This document shows, piece by piece, positions 18,506 to 29,396 of a DNA stretch of 64,000 nucleotides. The first letter of the stretch is position 1, and every line of letters starts with the position of its first letter. Below the pieces are notes generated by a model. The model was not told the origin of the DNA, searched no databases, and saw nothing but the letters and a program-made list of their open reading frames with translations. The stretch is taken from the NCBI GenBank assembly GCA_023412495.1, contig JAEYNP010000083.1:62001-126000 (forward strand). The letters are read 5' to 3'. A program made the translations under genes and the position numbers. The DNA is from Pseudomonadota bacterium. GTDB lineage: Bacteria; Desulfobacterota; Desulfobulbia; Desulfobulbales; Desulfocapsaceae.

Positions 18506-20011
18506 ATGAACATGCAGGACCCTCACTGGAGCTATACCGTTCTCACCACAACCCTGCTGCTGGCCGATCTCTTCATCAGGATCGGCCTGTCCCTGCGGGT
18601 TATCATGCACAAGCGACCGTACGGGGTCTCGCTGGCATGGCTGGTCGTGGTGCTCCTGGTTCCCTTTCTCGGCGGTTTTTTCTATCTCATCCTCGGCGAA
18701 AACAGGATTCCGGAGAGACGGACCGAGCGGACCAGGGTTTCCTACAACCATTACCAGCACTGGCTGAAGACGCTGCGGCAGCGGGCGCCAGTCTCCTGGC
18801 AGGGCATCAACCCCGAATGCGAACCATTGCACCGGCAGGCCGTCTCCCTGGTCGGCCTGCCGGCGATGGCCGGCAACAACCTCACCCTGTTCTCCGACCC
18901 GGAAGAAATAATACGGTCTATCATTGCCGAGATCGACAAGGCTGAATCCACCTGCCATATGCAGTACTATATCTGGCAGGAAGGAGGGCGGGTCGATCAA
19001 GTGATCGAGGCGCTGATCAGGGCTGCAACCCGCGGCGTCACCTGCCGGATCCTGATCGATTCCATCGGTAGCCGGGAATTTTTGAAGGGCGCCGCAGCGG
19101 GAAAAATGCGCGCAGTGGGCATCAAGGTCCAGGAGTCGCTGCCGGCCGGCCTGATCAAGGCGCTGTTTCACCGTATAGATATCCGCAACCACCGCAAGCT
19201 CGCGATCATCGACGGCCGGACAGCCTTTACTGGCAGCCACAATATGGTGGATCCCGAGGTGTTCAACAGGGAGGCCGGGGTGGGCAAATGGATCGATGTG
19301 ATGGTCAAGGTGGAGGGACCGGTGGTGGAAAGCCTGGCCGGCACCTTTATCAGCGACTGGTTCCTGGAATCGGACATCGGCCAGTTCCGCTCGGAGTCAC
19401 TGACTAAGGACATCGAGACCGTTCGAAATCTGGGCGATATCCACCCCCAGCCGGTCACGGGCGACATGGCGGTCCAGTTCGTCCCCTCCGGGCCGGGCTT
19501 CGCTCCTGAAACCATCCACAGCCTGCTGCTCACCACCATCTACGCGGCGAGGAAGGAGCTGATCATCACCACTCCCTATTTCATCCCGGATGATCCGCTG
19601 CTGGTGGCCCTCAAGGCCGCAGCCCAGCGGGGGGTGAAGGTTGCCATCATCCTGCCCGAGAAAAACAACTTCCGGCTGGTCCACTATGCCAGCCGGGCCC
19701 GTTACGAGGAACTGGCCCTGTCAGGGGTGGAAATCTTTCTCTTTCAGGGCGGCCTGCTGCATTCCAAGACCATCACCGTGGACCGTGATTTTTCCCTCTT
19801 CGGTTCGGTGAACATCGATATGCGCAGCTGTTGGTTGAACTTCGAGGCAACGCTCTTCATCTACTGCCGAAATTTTACCCAGCAACTGGTCGCCGTTCAA
19901 CAGGAGTATCTCAAGCAGTCGGATAGACTTGCCCTGGAGGAGTTCCGGCAACGCGGCCATTTTGAAAAATTCAAGGAAAACACATGCCTTCTGGTGTCAC
20001 CGCTGCTCTGA
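18506..20011 (+). CDS. cls: Cardiolipin synthase (phospholipase D family)
   Basis: Membrane enzyme that makes cardiolipin from phosphatidylglycerol. 501 residues with two N-terminal membrane helices (about 10-30 and 45-65) and two HKD motifs: NHRKLAIIDGRTAFTGSHN near 229-247 and HSKTITVDRDFSLFGSVN near 417-434. Between them are QYYIWQEGG and TTPYFIPDD, typical for ClsA-type enzymes. Start may be 18506 or the second ATG at 18512. Its stop overlaps the next gene's ATG (ATGA), so the two are translationally coupled. The 295 bp upstream hold no recognised signal. Confidence 0.95.
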   Translation: MNMQDPHWSYTVLTTTLLLADLFIRIGLSLRVIMHKRPYGVSLAWLVVVLLVPFLGGFFYLILGENRIPERRTERTRVSYNHYQHWLKTLRQRAPVSWQGINPECEPLHRQAVSLVGLPAMAGNNLTLFSDPEEIIRSIIAEIDKAESTCHMQYYIWQEGGRVDQVIEALIRAATRGVTCRILIDSIGSREFLKGAAAGKMRAVGIKVQESLPAGLIKALFHRIDIRNHRKLAIIDGRTAFTGSHNMVDPEVFNREAGVGKWIDVMVKVEGPVVESLAGTFISDWFLESDIGQFRSESLTKDIETVRNLGDIHPQPVTGDMAVQFVPSGPGFAPETIHSLLLTTIYAARKELIITTPYFIPDDPLLVALKAAAQRGVKVAIILPEKNNFRLVHYASRARYEELALSGVEIFLFQGGLLHSKTITVDRDFSLFGSVNIDMRSCWLNFEATLFIYCRNFTQQLVAVQQEYLKQSDRLALEEFRQRGHFEKFKENTCLLVSPLL

Positions 20012-20751
20012 TGAAAACCCGCATCCTGCTTCTCGCCGATATTCACGGCAATTTCCCGGCGCTCCGGGCGATCGCCGAAGCCTTCGATCCCGGCTCTTTT
20101 CACTGGATCGTCAACTGCGGCGACTCGCTTGTCTATGCCCCCTTCGCCAATGAGACGATCGACTGGCTGGCAGCCCACCAGGTCATCTCGATCCTCGGTA
20201 ACACCGACAAGAAGGTTATCGATCTGCTGCGGGGGAAATCGTTCAAGAAGCCGCGCAAGTCGGAGAAACGCATTATGTACACCACGGCGGCGCAAGCCCT
20301 TGGGGAGGCGGAAAAAAAATGGTTGCTTGCGCTCGGCGAGTCTGTGGAGCTTTTCATTCCCTCGCCCGAGGCTCCCGAAAGAATCAAGCTGGGCGTCTTT
20401 CACGGCAGCCCCGCCGATCCCGAAGAATTGCTTTTTGCCGAGACTCCCGGCGAACGTTTCCAGGAATTGGCCGGGGAAACCGACTTCCGGATCGTGGTCA
20501 CCGGCCACTCCCATTCGCCGTACCACAAGCATCTTTCCGGCGTACATTTCATCAATCCCGGCTCGGTGGGCAGAATGTTCGACGGCGACCCCAGGGCCAG
20601 CTGCGCTACTCTGGAAATAACAGCGGAACAAGTTACCGTCAGCCACCATCGCATCGGCTACCCAATCGATGAGGTGGTGGCGGCGCTCCGCAGAGAGCAC
20701 CTGCCGGAAATCTATGCCACTATGTTCCAGTTGGGCAGAAAATTGAATTAG
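20011..20751 (+). CDS. YfcE/MJ0936-type metallophosphoesterase
   Basis: 246-residue calcineurin-like phosphoesterase. Metal-ligand motifs: LADIHGNFPAL (D-x-H), NCGDSLVYAP (GD), SILGNTD (GNxD), VFHGSP, and VTGHSHSPY (GHxH), with HFINPGSVG after. This set is typical of small bacterial phosphodiesterases related to YfcE. Substrate is not known. The chosen ATG at 20011 overlaps the cls stop in an ATGA; the frame extends nine codons further upstream but MKTRILLLADIHGN is the usual start. Confidence 0.88.
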   Translation: MKTRILLLADIHGNFPALRAIAEAFDPGSFHWIVNCGDSLVYAPFANETIDWLAAHQVISILGNTDKKVIDLLRGKSFKKPRKSEKRIMYTTAAQALGEAEKKWLLALGESVELFIPSPEAPERIKLGVFHGSPADPEELLFAETPGERFQELAGETDFRIVVTGHSHSPYHKHLSGVHFINPGSVGRMFDGDPRASCATLEITAEQVTVSHHRIGYPIDEVVAALRREHLPEIYATMFQLGRKLN

Positions 20752-20839
20752 GGGCTGCAACGAAACTTCTTTTATTACTGTACCTTACGCGGTTTTCCGT
20801 AGAACAATGATCGAACTTCAATCAATTCAGGGAGTGAAC

Positions 20840-21757
20840 ATGGCCAAGAAGAAAAGCAACGGCAAAGACAGCAAGGATAACGTCAAGAAAGAGGAAATAC
20901 GATTACTGGAAGGAACCGCGGCGAAAAATCTCAAAACCGAAAAGAGCGACGACACCACCGCCATCTATATCAAGAATTCTGCCCTGCAGTATGAACTGGA
21001 ACTCAAGAAACTGCAGATCGAACTGATGAAGCTGCAGAATTCGATGAAAGCCGGCGGGCAGAGAGTCCTCGCCATTTTCGAGGGCCGCGATGCCGCCGGC
21101 AAGGGCGGCACCATCAAGCGGATCACCGCCCATCTCAACCCCCGCAACGCCCGGGTCGTGGCCCTGATGAAACCGAACGAGACCGAGATGACCCAGTGGT
21201 ATTTCCAGCGCTATGTCGCCCACCTGCCTTCCGCCGGTGAGATCGTCCTCTTCGACCGAAGCTGGTACAATCGGGCGATGGTCGAGCCGGTCATGGGCTT
21301 CTGCACCGACGAGCAGAACAAGCGCTTCCTCAAGGACGTGCCGATGTTCGAGGAGATGCTGGTGAAAGACGGCATCAAGCTCTTCAAGTTCTACTTTTCG
21401 GTGTCGAGGGAAGTCCAGAAGCAGCGCTTCGAATCGCGCGAGAAGGACCCGCTGAAGCAGTACAAGCTCTCGCCCGTAGACAATCTGGCCCAGGAATACT
21501 GGGACCAGTATTCGGTGCGGAAATTTCAGATGCTGTCGGAGACCAACCGGACCATCTCGCCCTGGACGATCATCCGCTCCGACGACAAGAAGGCGGCCCG
21601 CCTCAACTGCATGAAATTCATCCTCGGCCAGATGAGCTACGAGAACAAGATTTCCGAAGAGGAACTCACGGTCGACCCGAAGGTCGTAGTCTCCGGCATC
21701 GAGGAACTGAAGCACATGGAGGAGAACCTGATGCAGCCGCAGCAGCTGCACGGGTAG
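20840..21757 (+). CDS. ppk2: Polyphosphate kinase 2
   Basis: PPK2-family nucleotide kinase that uses polyphosphate to phosphorylate nucleoside di- or monophosphates. 305 residues. Walker A FEGRDAAGKGGTIKRI near 90-105, lid and base motifs PNETEMTQWYFQRYV, Walker B FDRSWYNRA, and YKLSPVDNLAQ...YWDQYSVRK are the PPK2 signature. A Lys-rich N-terminal tail of about 45 residues precedes the domain. The ATG at 20840 is preceded by AGGGAGTGAAC; an upstream in-frame start at 20807 is less likely. Followed by a palindromic repeat and convergent secA. Class I (GDP/ADP) versus others cannot be told from sequence by eye. Confidence 0.93.
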   Translation: MAKKKSNGKDSKDNVKKEEIRLLEGTAAKNLKTEKSDDTTAIYIKNSALQYELELKKLQIELMKLQNSMKAGGQRVLAIFEGRDAAGKGGTIKRITAHLNPRNARVVALMKPNETEMTQWYFQRYVAHLPSAGEIVLFDRSWYNRAMVEPVMGFCTDEQNKRFLKDVPMFEEMLVKDGIKLFKFYFSVSREVQKQRFESREKDPLKQYKLSPVDNLAQEYWDQYSVRKFQMLSETNRTISPWTIIRSDDKKAARLNCMKFILGQMSYENKISEEELTVDPKVVVSGIEELKHMEENLMQPQQLHG

Positions 21758-21763
21758 GGAATC

Positions 21764-21855
21764 AGAAGCCAGAAACCAGAGGACAGAAACCAGAAATTAT
21801 GCGCCGAAGGTGCCATTATAAGCTGGCTTCTGGTTTCTGACTTCTGGCTTCTGAT
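21764..21855. repeat. Palindromic repeat between ppk2 and secA
   Basis: AGAAGCCAGAAACCAG-type sequence on the left pairs with CTGGCTTCTGGTTTCTGAC-type sequence on the right. A relative occurs at 33797-33885. It lies between convergent genes and could form a large hairpin acting as a two-way terminator. Confidence 0.7.
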
Positions 21856-21859
21856 ACGT

Positions 21860-24412
<2,553 letters not shown>

Positions 24413-24477
24413 AATATTCAGCCATGTATGAGTAAGGGGGTAATTCCAACCAGCTCAAAAGGATCGGCTTCCATGCT

Positions 24478-24519
24478 GGGTGCGCTCTATGCACCGACGA
24501 TGCACGAAGTGCACCCTAC
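24478..24519. repeat. Dispersed GTAGGGTGC-type palindrome
   Basis: GGGTGCGCTCTATGCACC...GTGCACCCTAC. Same family as 29279-29318, 33992-34034 and 36409-36448. Lies upstream of secA. Confidence 0.65.
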
Positions 24520-24570
24520 CCTGAAAACTCTGAAAGCTTGCAGGAATACGATGCCGAGCTATAAAACATT

Positions 24571-24813
24571 TTATTCCGTCTTCTTCGCCTTCTTTTCAGC
24601 CCTGATCACCAGCGGTCCCAGGGCCGTGCCCTTCTCCTCGGCGACCAGATTTTTCTTCTCGTAGGACGGCATGAGCAACGACTGGCCGGCCCAGACCCCG
24701 AGCAGGAACATCCACAGAAAAAGGCAGAAAACAATGACGCCTATGCCGGCCACCGCGCTCCGGGTGAGCTCGAATTTCAGCTTTTTGGCCTGATTTTTCC
24801 GCGGTGCCGCCAT
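24571..24813 (-). CDS. Small single-pass membrane protein, SPOR-protein-like N-terminus
   Basis: 80-residue protein: basic N-terminus, one membrane helix (AVAGIGVIVFCLFLWMFLLGVWAG, about 21-44), then a Lys/Glu-rich cytoplasmic or periplasmic tail. The start FELTRSAV...LWMFLLGVWAG resembles the membrane anchor of SPOR-domain proteins that often follow argS in Deltaproteobacteria, but no SPOR domain is present. It begins 9 bp after argS ends, so it is in that operon. Function unknown; a truncated cell-division-type anchor is one possibility. Confidence 0.7.
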   Translation of the reverse strand: MAAPRKNQAKKLKFELTRSAVAGIGVIVFCLFLWMFLLGVWAGQSLLMPSYEKKNLVAEEKGTALGPLVIRAEKKAKKTE

Positions 24814-24822
24814 GTATCGACG

Positions 24823-26478
24823 CTACATTCTTTCCGGGGCCGTAAGACCCACCATGGTAAGACCGTTCTTCAGGACGACCCGCAGCGCCAGGATCAGGCA
24901 GAGGCGAGCGCGGGTGAGGGCCATGTCCTCGGTGATCACCTTGTGTTTGTTGTAATAGCTGTGCAGCTGACCGGCCAACTCCATCAGATAGTAAATGAAC
25001 TTGTGCGGCGCGAGATCCAGCGCGCTGCTCTCGATGGTCGCCGGAAAGCTCGACAGGGTCTTCAGCAGCTTCAGTTCCTCGGGCTCATTCAGGAGCGGTC
25101 CGTCCACTTCCGTGAAGTCCGGCATGGCGATACCCTTTTCCACCGCCTGCCGCAAAATCGAGCAGAGCCGCGCGTAACCGTACTGCACGTAGTAGACCGG
25201 GTTTTCCTGGCTCTGTTTGGTCGCGAGATCGAGATCGAACTCCAGCTGGCTGTCGGCCTTGCGCATCATGAAGAAGAAGCGTACCGGATCGACCCCCACC
25301 TCGTCGACCAGTTCGTCGACGGTCACGAAATTGGCCTTTCGCGTCGACATCTTTACTTGCTTGCCGTCCCGGGTGAGCGTCACGAACTGGTGCAGGACCA
25401 CGGTCACTTTGGCCGGATCGTAGCCGAGCGCCTTCACCCCGGCCATGACATCCGGCACCGTGGCGATGTGGTCGGCACCGAAGATGTCGATCAGCCAGTC
25501 GAAGTCGCGCCTGAATTTTTCACGGTGGTAGGCGATGTCCGGCAGCCGGTAAGTCGGCTCCCCGGAACTCTTGATGATCACCCGGTCCTGCTCATGGCCG
25601 AATTCGGTGGTCTTGAACCACACAGCGTTGTCCTTCTCGTAGACGTATCCCTTGGCCCGGAGCTCCGCCACCACCTCGTCGATCTTGCCGTTCTCGTAGA
25701 GGGAGTGCTCGTTGAAGTAGTTGTCGAAGGTTATGCCCAGCCGCGCGAGTGTCCCGGAGATGTCCTTGAAGATAAATCGTTCCGCCTGTTCCTTGAAAGG
25801 TTTCACATCCTGGTGATCCTTCAGGCTGTCGCCGCGCTCCTCGACGAGCGATCGGGCGATGTCGACGATATACTGACCCTGATAGCCGTCCTCGGGGAAC
25901 TCGAATGTCTCGCCGAGCAGTTCCAGGTAGCGGGCCCGGGTCGACTCGCCGAGCACCCGCATCTGCCTGCCGGCGTCGTTGTAATAATATTCACGATAGA
26001 CGTTGTGGCCAGTGGCGGTGAGCAGTCTCGCGATGGAGTCGCCGAGGATGGCCTGCCGGCCGTGACCGATGCTCAAGGGGCCGGTGGGGTTGGCGCTGAC
26101 GAATTCCACCATCACCCGGCGGTTGCCGCCGATGTCGCTTCTGCCGAAATTCTCGCTCGCGCCGATGATCGTGGGGATGAGCCCGCGCCAGACATCCTGC
26201 TTGATGAAGATATTGATGAAACCGGGTCCGGCGATATCCAGGCGGTCGATGAGAGCATTGTCTGCCAGTTTTGCCGCAATTGCCTTGGCCATTTCCCGGG
26301 GGTTCTTCTTTTCGCTGCCGGCCATCACCAGCGCCATGTTGGTGGAAAAGTCCCCCATCCCCTCATGCTTGGGAAGTTCGACAGTGAATTTGCCCGCCGC
26401 GGCTGCGGTCCACAAACCCTCGGCAACCCCCTGGTCGAAACAGCCATCCAGCACCTTTTTCAATCGTGAACGGATCAT
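24823..26478 (-). CDS. argS: Arginine--tRNA ligase
   Basis: Class I synthetase, 551 residues. SANPTGPLSIGHGRQAILGDS holds the HIGH motif (near 117-137); the KMSKS equivalent is reduced to KMSTRKANFVT, normal for ArgRS. The C-terminal DALR anticodon domain is complete (LAGQLHSYYNKHKV...). The frame is open 51 codons further upstream into alr, but MIRSRLKKVLDGCF at 26478 is the proper start, 4 bp after the alr stop; GGGTAA is a weak ribosome site, suggesting coupling to alr translation. Confidence 0.97.
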   Translation of the reverse strand: MIRSRLKKVLDGCFDQGVAEGLWTAAAAGKFTVELPKHEGMGDFSTNMALVMAGSEKKNPREMAKAIAAKLADNALIDRLDIAGPGFINIFIKQDVWRGLIPTIIGASENFGRSDIGGNRRVMVEFVSANPTGPLSIGHGRQAILGDSIARLLTATGHNVYREYYYNDAGRQMRVLGESTRARYLELLGETFEFPEDGYQGQYIVDIARSLVEERGDSLKDHQDVKPFKEQAERFIFKDISGTLARLGITFDNYFNEHSLYENGKIDEVVAELRAKGYVYEKDNAVWFKTTEFGHEQDRVIIKSSGEPTYRLPDIAYHREKFRRDFDWLIDIFGADHIATVPDVMAGVKALGYDPAKVTVVLHQFVTLTRDGKQVKMSTRKANFVTVDELVDEVGVDPVRFFFMMRKADSQLEFDLDLATKQSQENPVYYVQYGYARLCSILRQAVEKGIAMPDFTEVDGPLLNEPEELKLLKTLSSFPATIESSALDLAPHKFIYYLMELAGQLHSYYNKHKVITEDMALTRARLCLILALRVVLKNGLTMVGLTAPERM

Positions 26479-26482
26479 TACC

Positions 26483-27604
26483 TTACCCGATATACTCTCT
26501 ATTATTGTTATTGCCCAAAAGACACAAGACCTCGTAGCTGATACTGCCCATCTTCTCCGCCAGATCATCGGCGGTAATGTGTTCCTCGCCCTGCCGGCCG
26601 AGCAGGACCACCTCATCCCCGGCCTGCACATCCTCGATCCCGGTCACCTCGATCATGCACATGTTCATGCATACCCTGCCGCGCACCGGCACGCGCAGGC
26701 CTCTCACCAGGACCTCTCCCCGGTTGGAAAAGAGCCTCGAATAGCCGTCCTCGTAACCGACCGGCAGAACAGCGATGGTGGTCGACCTGTCAAGCCGGAA
26801 GGTATGGCCGTAGCTCACCCCGGTCCCGGCCGGCAGGGTCTTGACCTGCAGGATGCGAGTGGCAAAGGACATAGCCGGATTAAGACTCACCTTGAGGGTA
26901 TAATCGGGCGACGGCCGGCCCTGGGGGAGATAGCCATAGAGGGCGATGCCGGCCCGGGCCATGTCGCAGCAGGTGTCGGGGAAATTAAGCACGGCGCCGG
27001 AATTGGCAATGTGGCTTATTCCGGCGTATCTTTTTTTCATCTCGCGGGCGGCGGCGGAAAAGGCGGCAAAATTTTTGACGTTGCTTTCGGCGGCGGGGTT
27101 GTCCGATTCGGGGAAATGGCTCATGAGACCGGCAACCCGCAGGCCCGGCAGCGTCGCCACCGCATCGAGGAAAGGAACCAGGTCCTCGGGCAGGATGCCC
27201 AGCCGGCTCATGCCGGTATCGACCTTGATATGCACCGCGATCTCCCGGCCCGTAGCGATGGCGGTGTCGGCCAGGATCCGTGCGGCCTCAATGTTGTAAA
27301 TGACCGGGGTCAGGTTGTGGCGGAAAAGCAGTTCAGCGCCTTCGGCAGCAAATCCCAAGGTAACGAAGATCTCGCCGCCCACGCCGGCCTCCCGAAGGAG
27401 AACCGCCTCCCGAAGTTCGGCCACGCCGAAATGACCGCATCCGGCCTTGGCAAAGGCCTTGGCAGCCATGATCATGCCGTGGCCGTAGGCATCGGCTTTG
27501 ACCATCGCCATCACCGGCACTCCGGCGAGTAGTCGGATGGCACGGTAATTGTTCTGTAACGCGTGGGTATCTATTCGAATAGAATTGTAGGATTTATCGG
27601 TCAT
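26483..27604 (-). CDS. alr: Alanine racemase
   Basis: PLP enzyme supplying D-alanine for peptidoglycan. 373 residues. The PLP lysine lies in VMAMVKADAYGHG (Lys36); the second catalytic residue is the Tyr in GVSYGHTFRLDR; MSHFPESD, VDTGMSRLG and GRVCMNMCMIEV are standard. Followed 4 bp later by argS. Upstream is a small membrane protein gene whose end is 21 bp from the alr start, so alr may be second in a short operon. Confidence 0.96.
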   Translation of the reverse strand: MTDKSYNSIRIDTHALQNNYRAIRLLAGVPVMAMVKADAYGHGMIMAAKAFAKAGCGHFGVAELREAVLLREAGVGGEIFVTLGFAAEGAELLFRHNLTPVIYNIEAARILADTAIATGREIAVHIKVDTGMSRLGILPEDLVPFLDAVATLPGLRVAGLMSHFPESDNPAAESNVKNFAAFSAAAREMKKRYAGISHIANSGAVLNFPDTCCDMARAGIALYGYLPQGRPSPDYTLKVSLNPAMSFATRILQVKTLPAGTGVSYGHTFRLDRSTTIAVLPVGYEDGYSRLFSNRGEVLVRGLRVPVRGRVCMNMCMIEVTGIEDVQAGDEVVLLGRQGEEHITADDLAEKMGSISYEVLCLLGNNNNREYIG

Positions 27605-27625
27605 CGGCGATCAACTGCAGGTAAT

Positions 27626-28060
27626 TCAATTCTTTCTGGTCCACCAGGCGCGCCAGGCATGCCTGCTGGAGAAAAGCAGGGCCCACCCGATGGTCAGCAG
27701 AAGAAAACAGAGCCACATGGCGGGCAGGTAACTTCTCAAGATAACACCCATACTCATCATGCACAAGACCAATATCCAGGTCTTGACGGAGTAGACTGCC
27801 CCGAGACAGGTCCCGTCCCGGAAGAGGAGAATACGCTCGATCGCCCGTCTGGCCGTACCGTCGAGGATAAAAATGGATTTCAAGCTGCCGAGCGCAAGGG
27901 CGGCAAGAAGGATCTGCAGCTGAGCCCGGGGCAACTGGAACAGGCGGTAACCGCCTTTGGCCAGGAGCAGCAGTCCGATCACCGTCCATAACAGCGCCGA
28001 CATGAACAGCAATGTGGTTCGGCTTACACCGGGCTTGAAGCGGGATAAGTGTATGGCCAT
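27626..28060 (-). CDS. Small polytopic membrane protein, unknown
   Basis: 144 residues with four likely membrane helices (about 15-35, 45-60, 90-108, 112-130) and a basic C-terminus (SSRHAWRAWWTRKN). No motif that I recognise. It lies 21 bp upstream of alr in the same direction, after a terminator that separates it from the ferredoxin gene, so it probably begins the alr-argS transcript. No function is offered. Confidence 0.65.
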   Translation of the reverse strand: MAIHLSRFKPGVSRTTLLFMSALLWTVIGLLLLAKGGYRLFQLPRAQLQILLAALALGSLKSIFILDGTARRAIERILLFRDGTCLGAVYSVKTWILVLCMMSMGVILRSYLPAMWLCFLLLTIGWALLFSSRHAWRAWWTRKN

Positions 28061-28079
28061 CTTTTTGACGCATTCCCGG

Positions 28080-28120
28080 ACAAAAAAGACAAGCCCACCT
28101 CCCTGTCAGGAGATGGGCTT
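28080..28120 (-). terminator. Rho-independent terminator after the ferredoxin gene
   Basis: On the minus strand AAGCCCATCTCC and GGAGGTGGGCTT pair around a short loop and are followed by GTCTTTTTTG. It closes the ferredoxin transcript 20 bp before the start of the next minus-strand gene. Confidence 0.7.
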
Positions 28121-28140
28121 TCACACGAAGATTGAACTCA

Positions 28141-28264
28141 GGAGTATGAGTACCTTAGAAACGATTTTCTGCGCGTTTTTGGCAGAAAATTATCTCGCAA
28201 AAGTACTTACCCCCTCTACTGTGGGAGGGGATAACAACCCTTGGGCTACGGGCGTCAGCCCGCA
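28141..28264. repeat. Composite palindromic intergenic element, copy B (inverted)
   Basis: Read on the minus strand: GCGGGCTGACGCCCG, TTATCCCCTCCCACAGTAG, GTAAGTACTTT...CTAAGGTACTCATAC. Same module order as copies at 2169-2301 and 30891-31097. It directly abuts the ferredoxin stop codon. Confidence 0.75.
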
Positions 28265-28450
28265 TTAGATCTCGTTTACGGTGATTGCACCCTCGGGGCA
28301 TACTTCAACGCAGGTCTCACAGCCGAGGCACTCATCGGCTTCGACAGGTTCGGCTTTGCCGTCTACCATCTCGAAAACTTGAGCCGGGCAAGCTGCTACA
28401 CATTCCTCGTCGCCGCTGCACTTGTCTTTATCAACAATTACTTCAAACAT
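28265..28450 (-). CDS. Two-cluster ferredoxin with Cys-to-Asp change in first cluster motif
   Basis: 61-residue soluble electron carrier. The second motif CLGCETCVEVCP is a full [4Fe-4S] site; the first reads CSGDEECVAACP, with Asp where the second Cys should be. The same change is known in Desulfovibrio africanus ferredoxin III, which binds a [3Fe-4S] cluster that can take up a fourth metal. Length and charge also fit that class. GGAGGTG precedes the ATG. A terminator follows (28080-28120) and a palindrome sits upstream (28476-28494), so it is likely monocistronic. Partner enzymes cannot be told. Confidence 0.95.
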   Translation of the reverse strand: MFEVIVDKDKCSGDEECVAACPAQVFEMVDGKAEPVEADECLGCETCVEVCPEGAITVNEI

Positions 28451-28475
28451 GGTTCACCTCCAAAGTGGAATTAAA

Positions 28476-28494
28476 TAAGTATTCATGATACTTA
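28476..28494. promoter_or_regulatory. Palindrome upstream of ferredoxin gene
   Basis: TAAGTAT-TCATG-ATACTTA, 7-bp perfect arms, 26 bp upstream of the ferredoxin ATG. Candidate operator. The remaining 28495-28816 is AT-rich with no recognised element. Confidence 0.35.
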
Positions 28495-28816
28495 AATCGT
28501 CAGTACGAACATCGTCCCGAGCCGTTGTCATGCGTCATATTGCAATAGCTCACGGCCAGATATTTGTCAAGCAAAAACGCCTGTCTGTTTTCCCTATCCC
28601 GGTCTTTACCCATAGGTAGTAAATTATTATTATATCAACATGTTTCCTGTTACACGAAAGTTGATCTCGGGGCCGTCGACGCCCTATTATACATATTGAC
28701 CGTGGAGTATTCTTTCATATATATTGCGAATTCCTTTTGAACTCTACCAATCGGCTGAACGGTACGCCGGATCGGCCATCGCTTTGCCCGATTCCTTGAA
28801 ACTCGGAAACAATGAT

Positions 28817-29152
28817 ATGAAAAAAGAGAAAAAGAAGCAGCAGGCGGAGAAGCGCGAACTAGCGATGATCGAAGGCATTCTGGAGGGCAGCCCGGAGGGC
28901 ATCGGCGTGGTGGTCGTCCGCCTGGACTGCGGATGCCGCAAGATGGCCGCTGTGTCCAAGGACGGCGAACCGGCATCCAAGATCATCATGTACCGGGACA
29001 TGGCCCAGTCCATCTGCGACAAGTGCAAGGAGGACAACGGCGCCTACATGCGGGTCAAAGAATCGTTCATCCACTGGGTGGAGCCCCCGCCGAGCGAAGA
29101 GAAGCAGAAGGAAATCCGGCTGAAGGTCCTGGGCTCGGAGACCGCCCACTGA
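28817..29152 (+). CDS. Uncharacterised protein with two Cys pairs
   Basis: 111-residue soluble protein: Lys/Glu-rich helix at 1-20, then GIGVVVVRLDCGCRKMAAVSKDG, IIMYRDMAQSICDKCKEDNGAYMRV and a charged tail. The pairs CGC and CDKC could bind zinc. The ATG at 28817 is chosen because the upstream part of the frame looks non-coding; GGAA lies upstream at a long spacing. The gene stands alone. I do not recognise a family; similar small Cys proteins are common in sulfate reducers (weak recollection). Confidence 0.6.
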   Translation: MKKEKKKQQAEKRELAMIEGILEGSPEGIGVVVVRLDCGCRKMAAVSKDGEPASKIIMYRDMAQSICDKCKEDNGAYMRVKESFIHWVEPPPSEEKQKEIRLKVLGSETAH

Positions 29153-29278
29153 ATTAATCTATCAGCATATTATCACACGGCTTTCTTCCACCAATAAAAG
29201 ATAGAGGTCCGACCTGTCAGGGGTATTTGGACAACTCCTGCCATTCCCGTTTTCGCTGATGGTGATAGCGCCGCAGTT

Positions 29279-29318
29279 GGGTGCATTCCATGCACCTGGT
29301 GCGTGAAACGCACCCTAC
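29279..29318. repeat. Dispersed GTAGGGTGC-type palindrome
   Basis: GGGTGCATTCCATGCACCTG...GCACCCTAC; the reverse complement of the copy at 33992-34034 with very few changes. Confidence 0.7.
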
Positions 29319-29396
29319 GCCCCCCTCGCCCAAGTCATCAAATAGAGTATCTCGTCAGCTTAGCTGATCAACTCAACCCTCAATCCTCAGCCCTCA

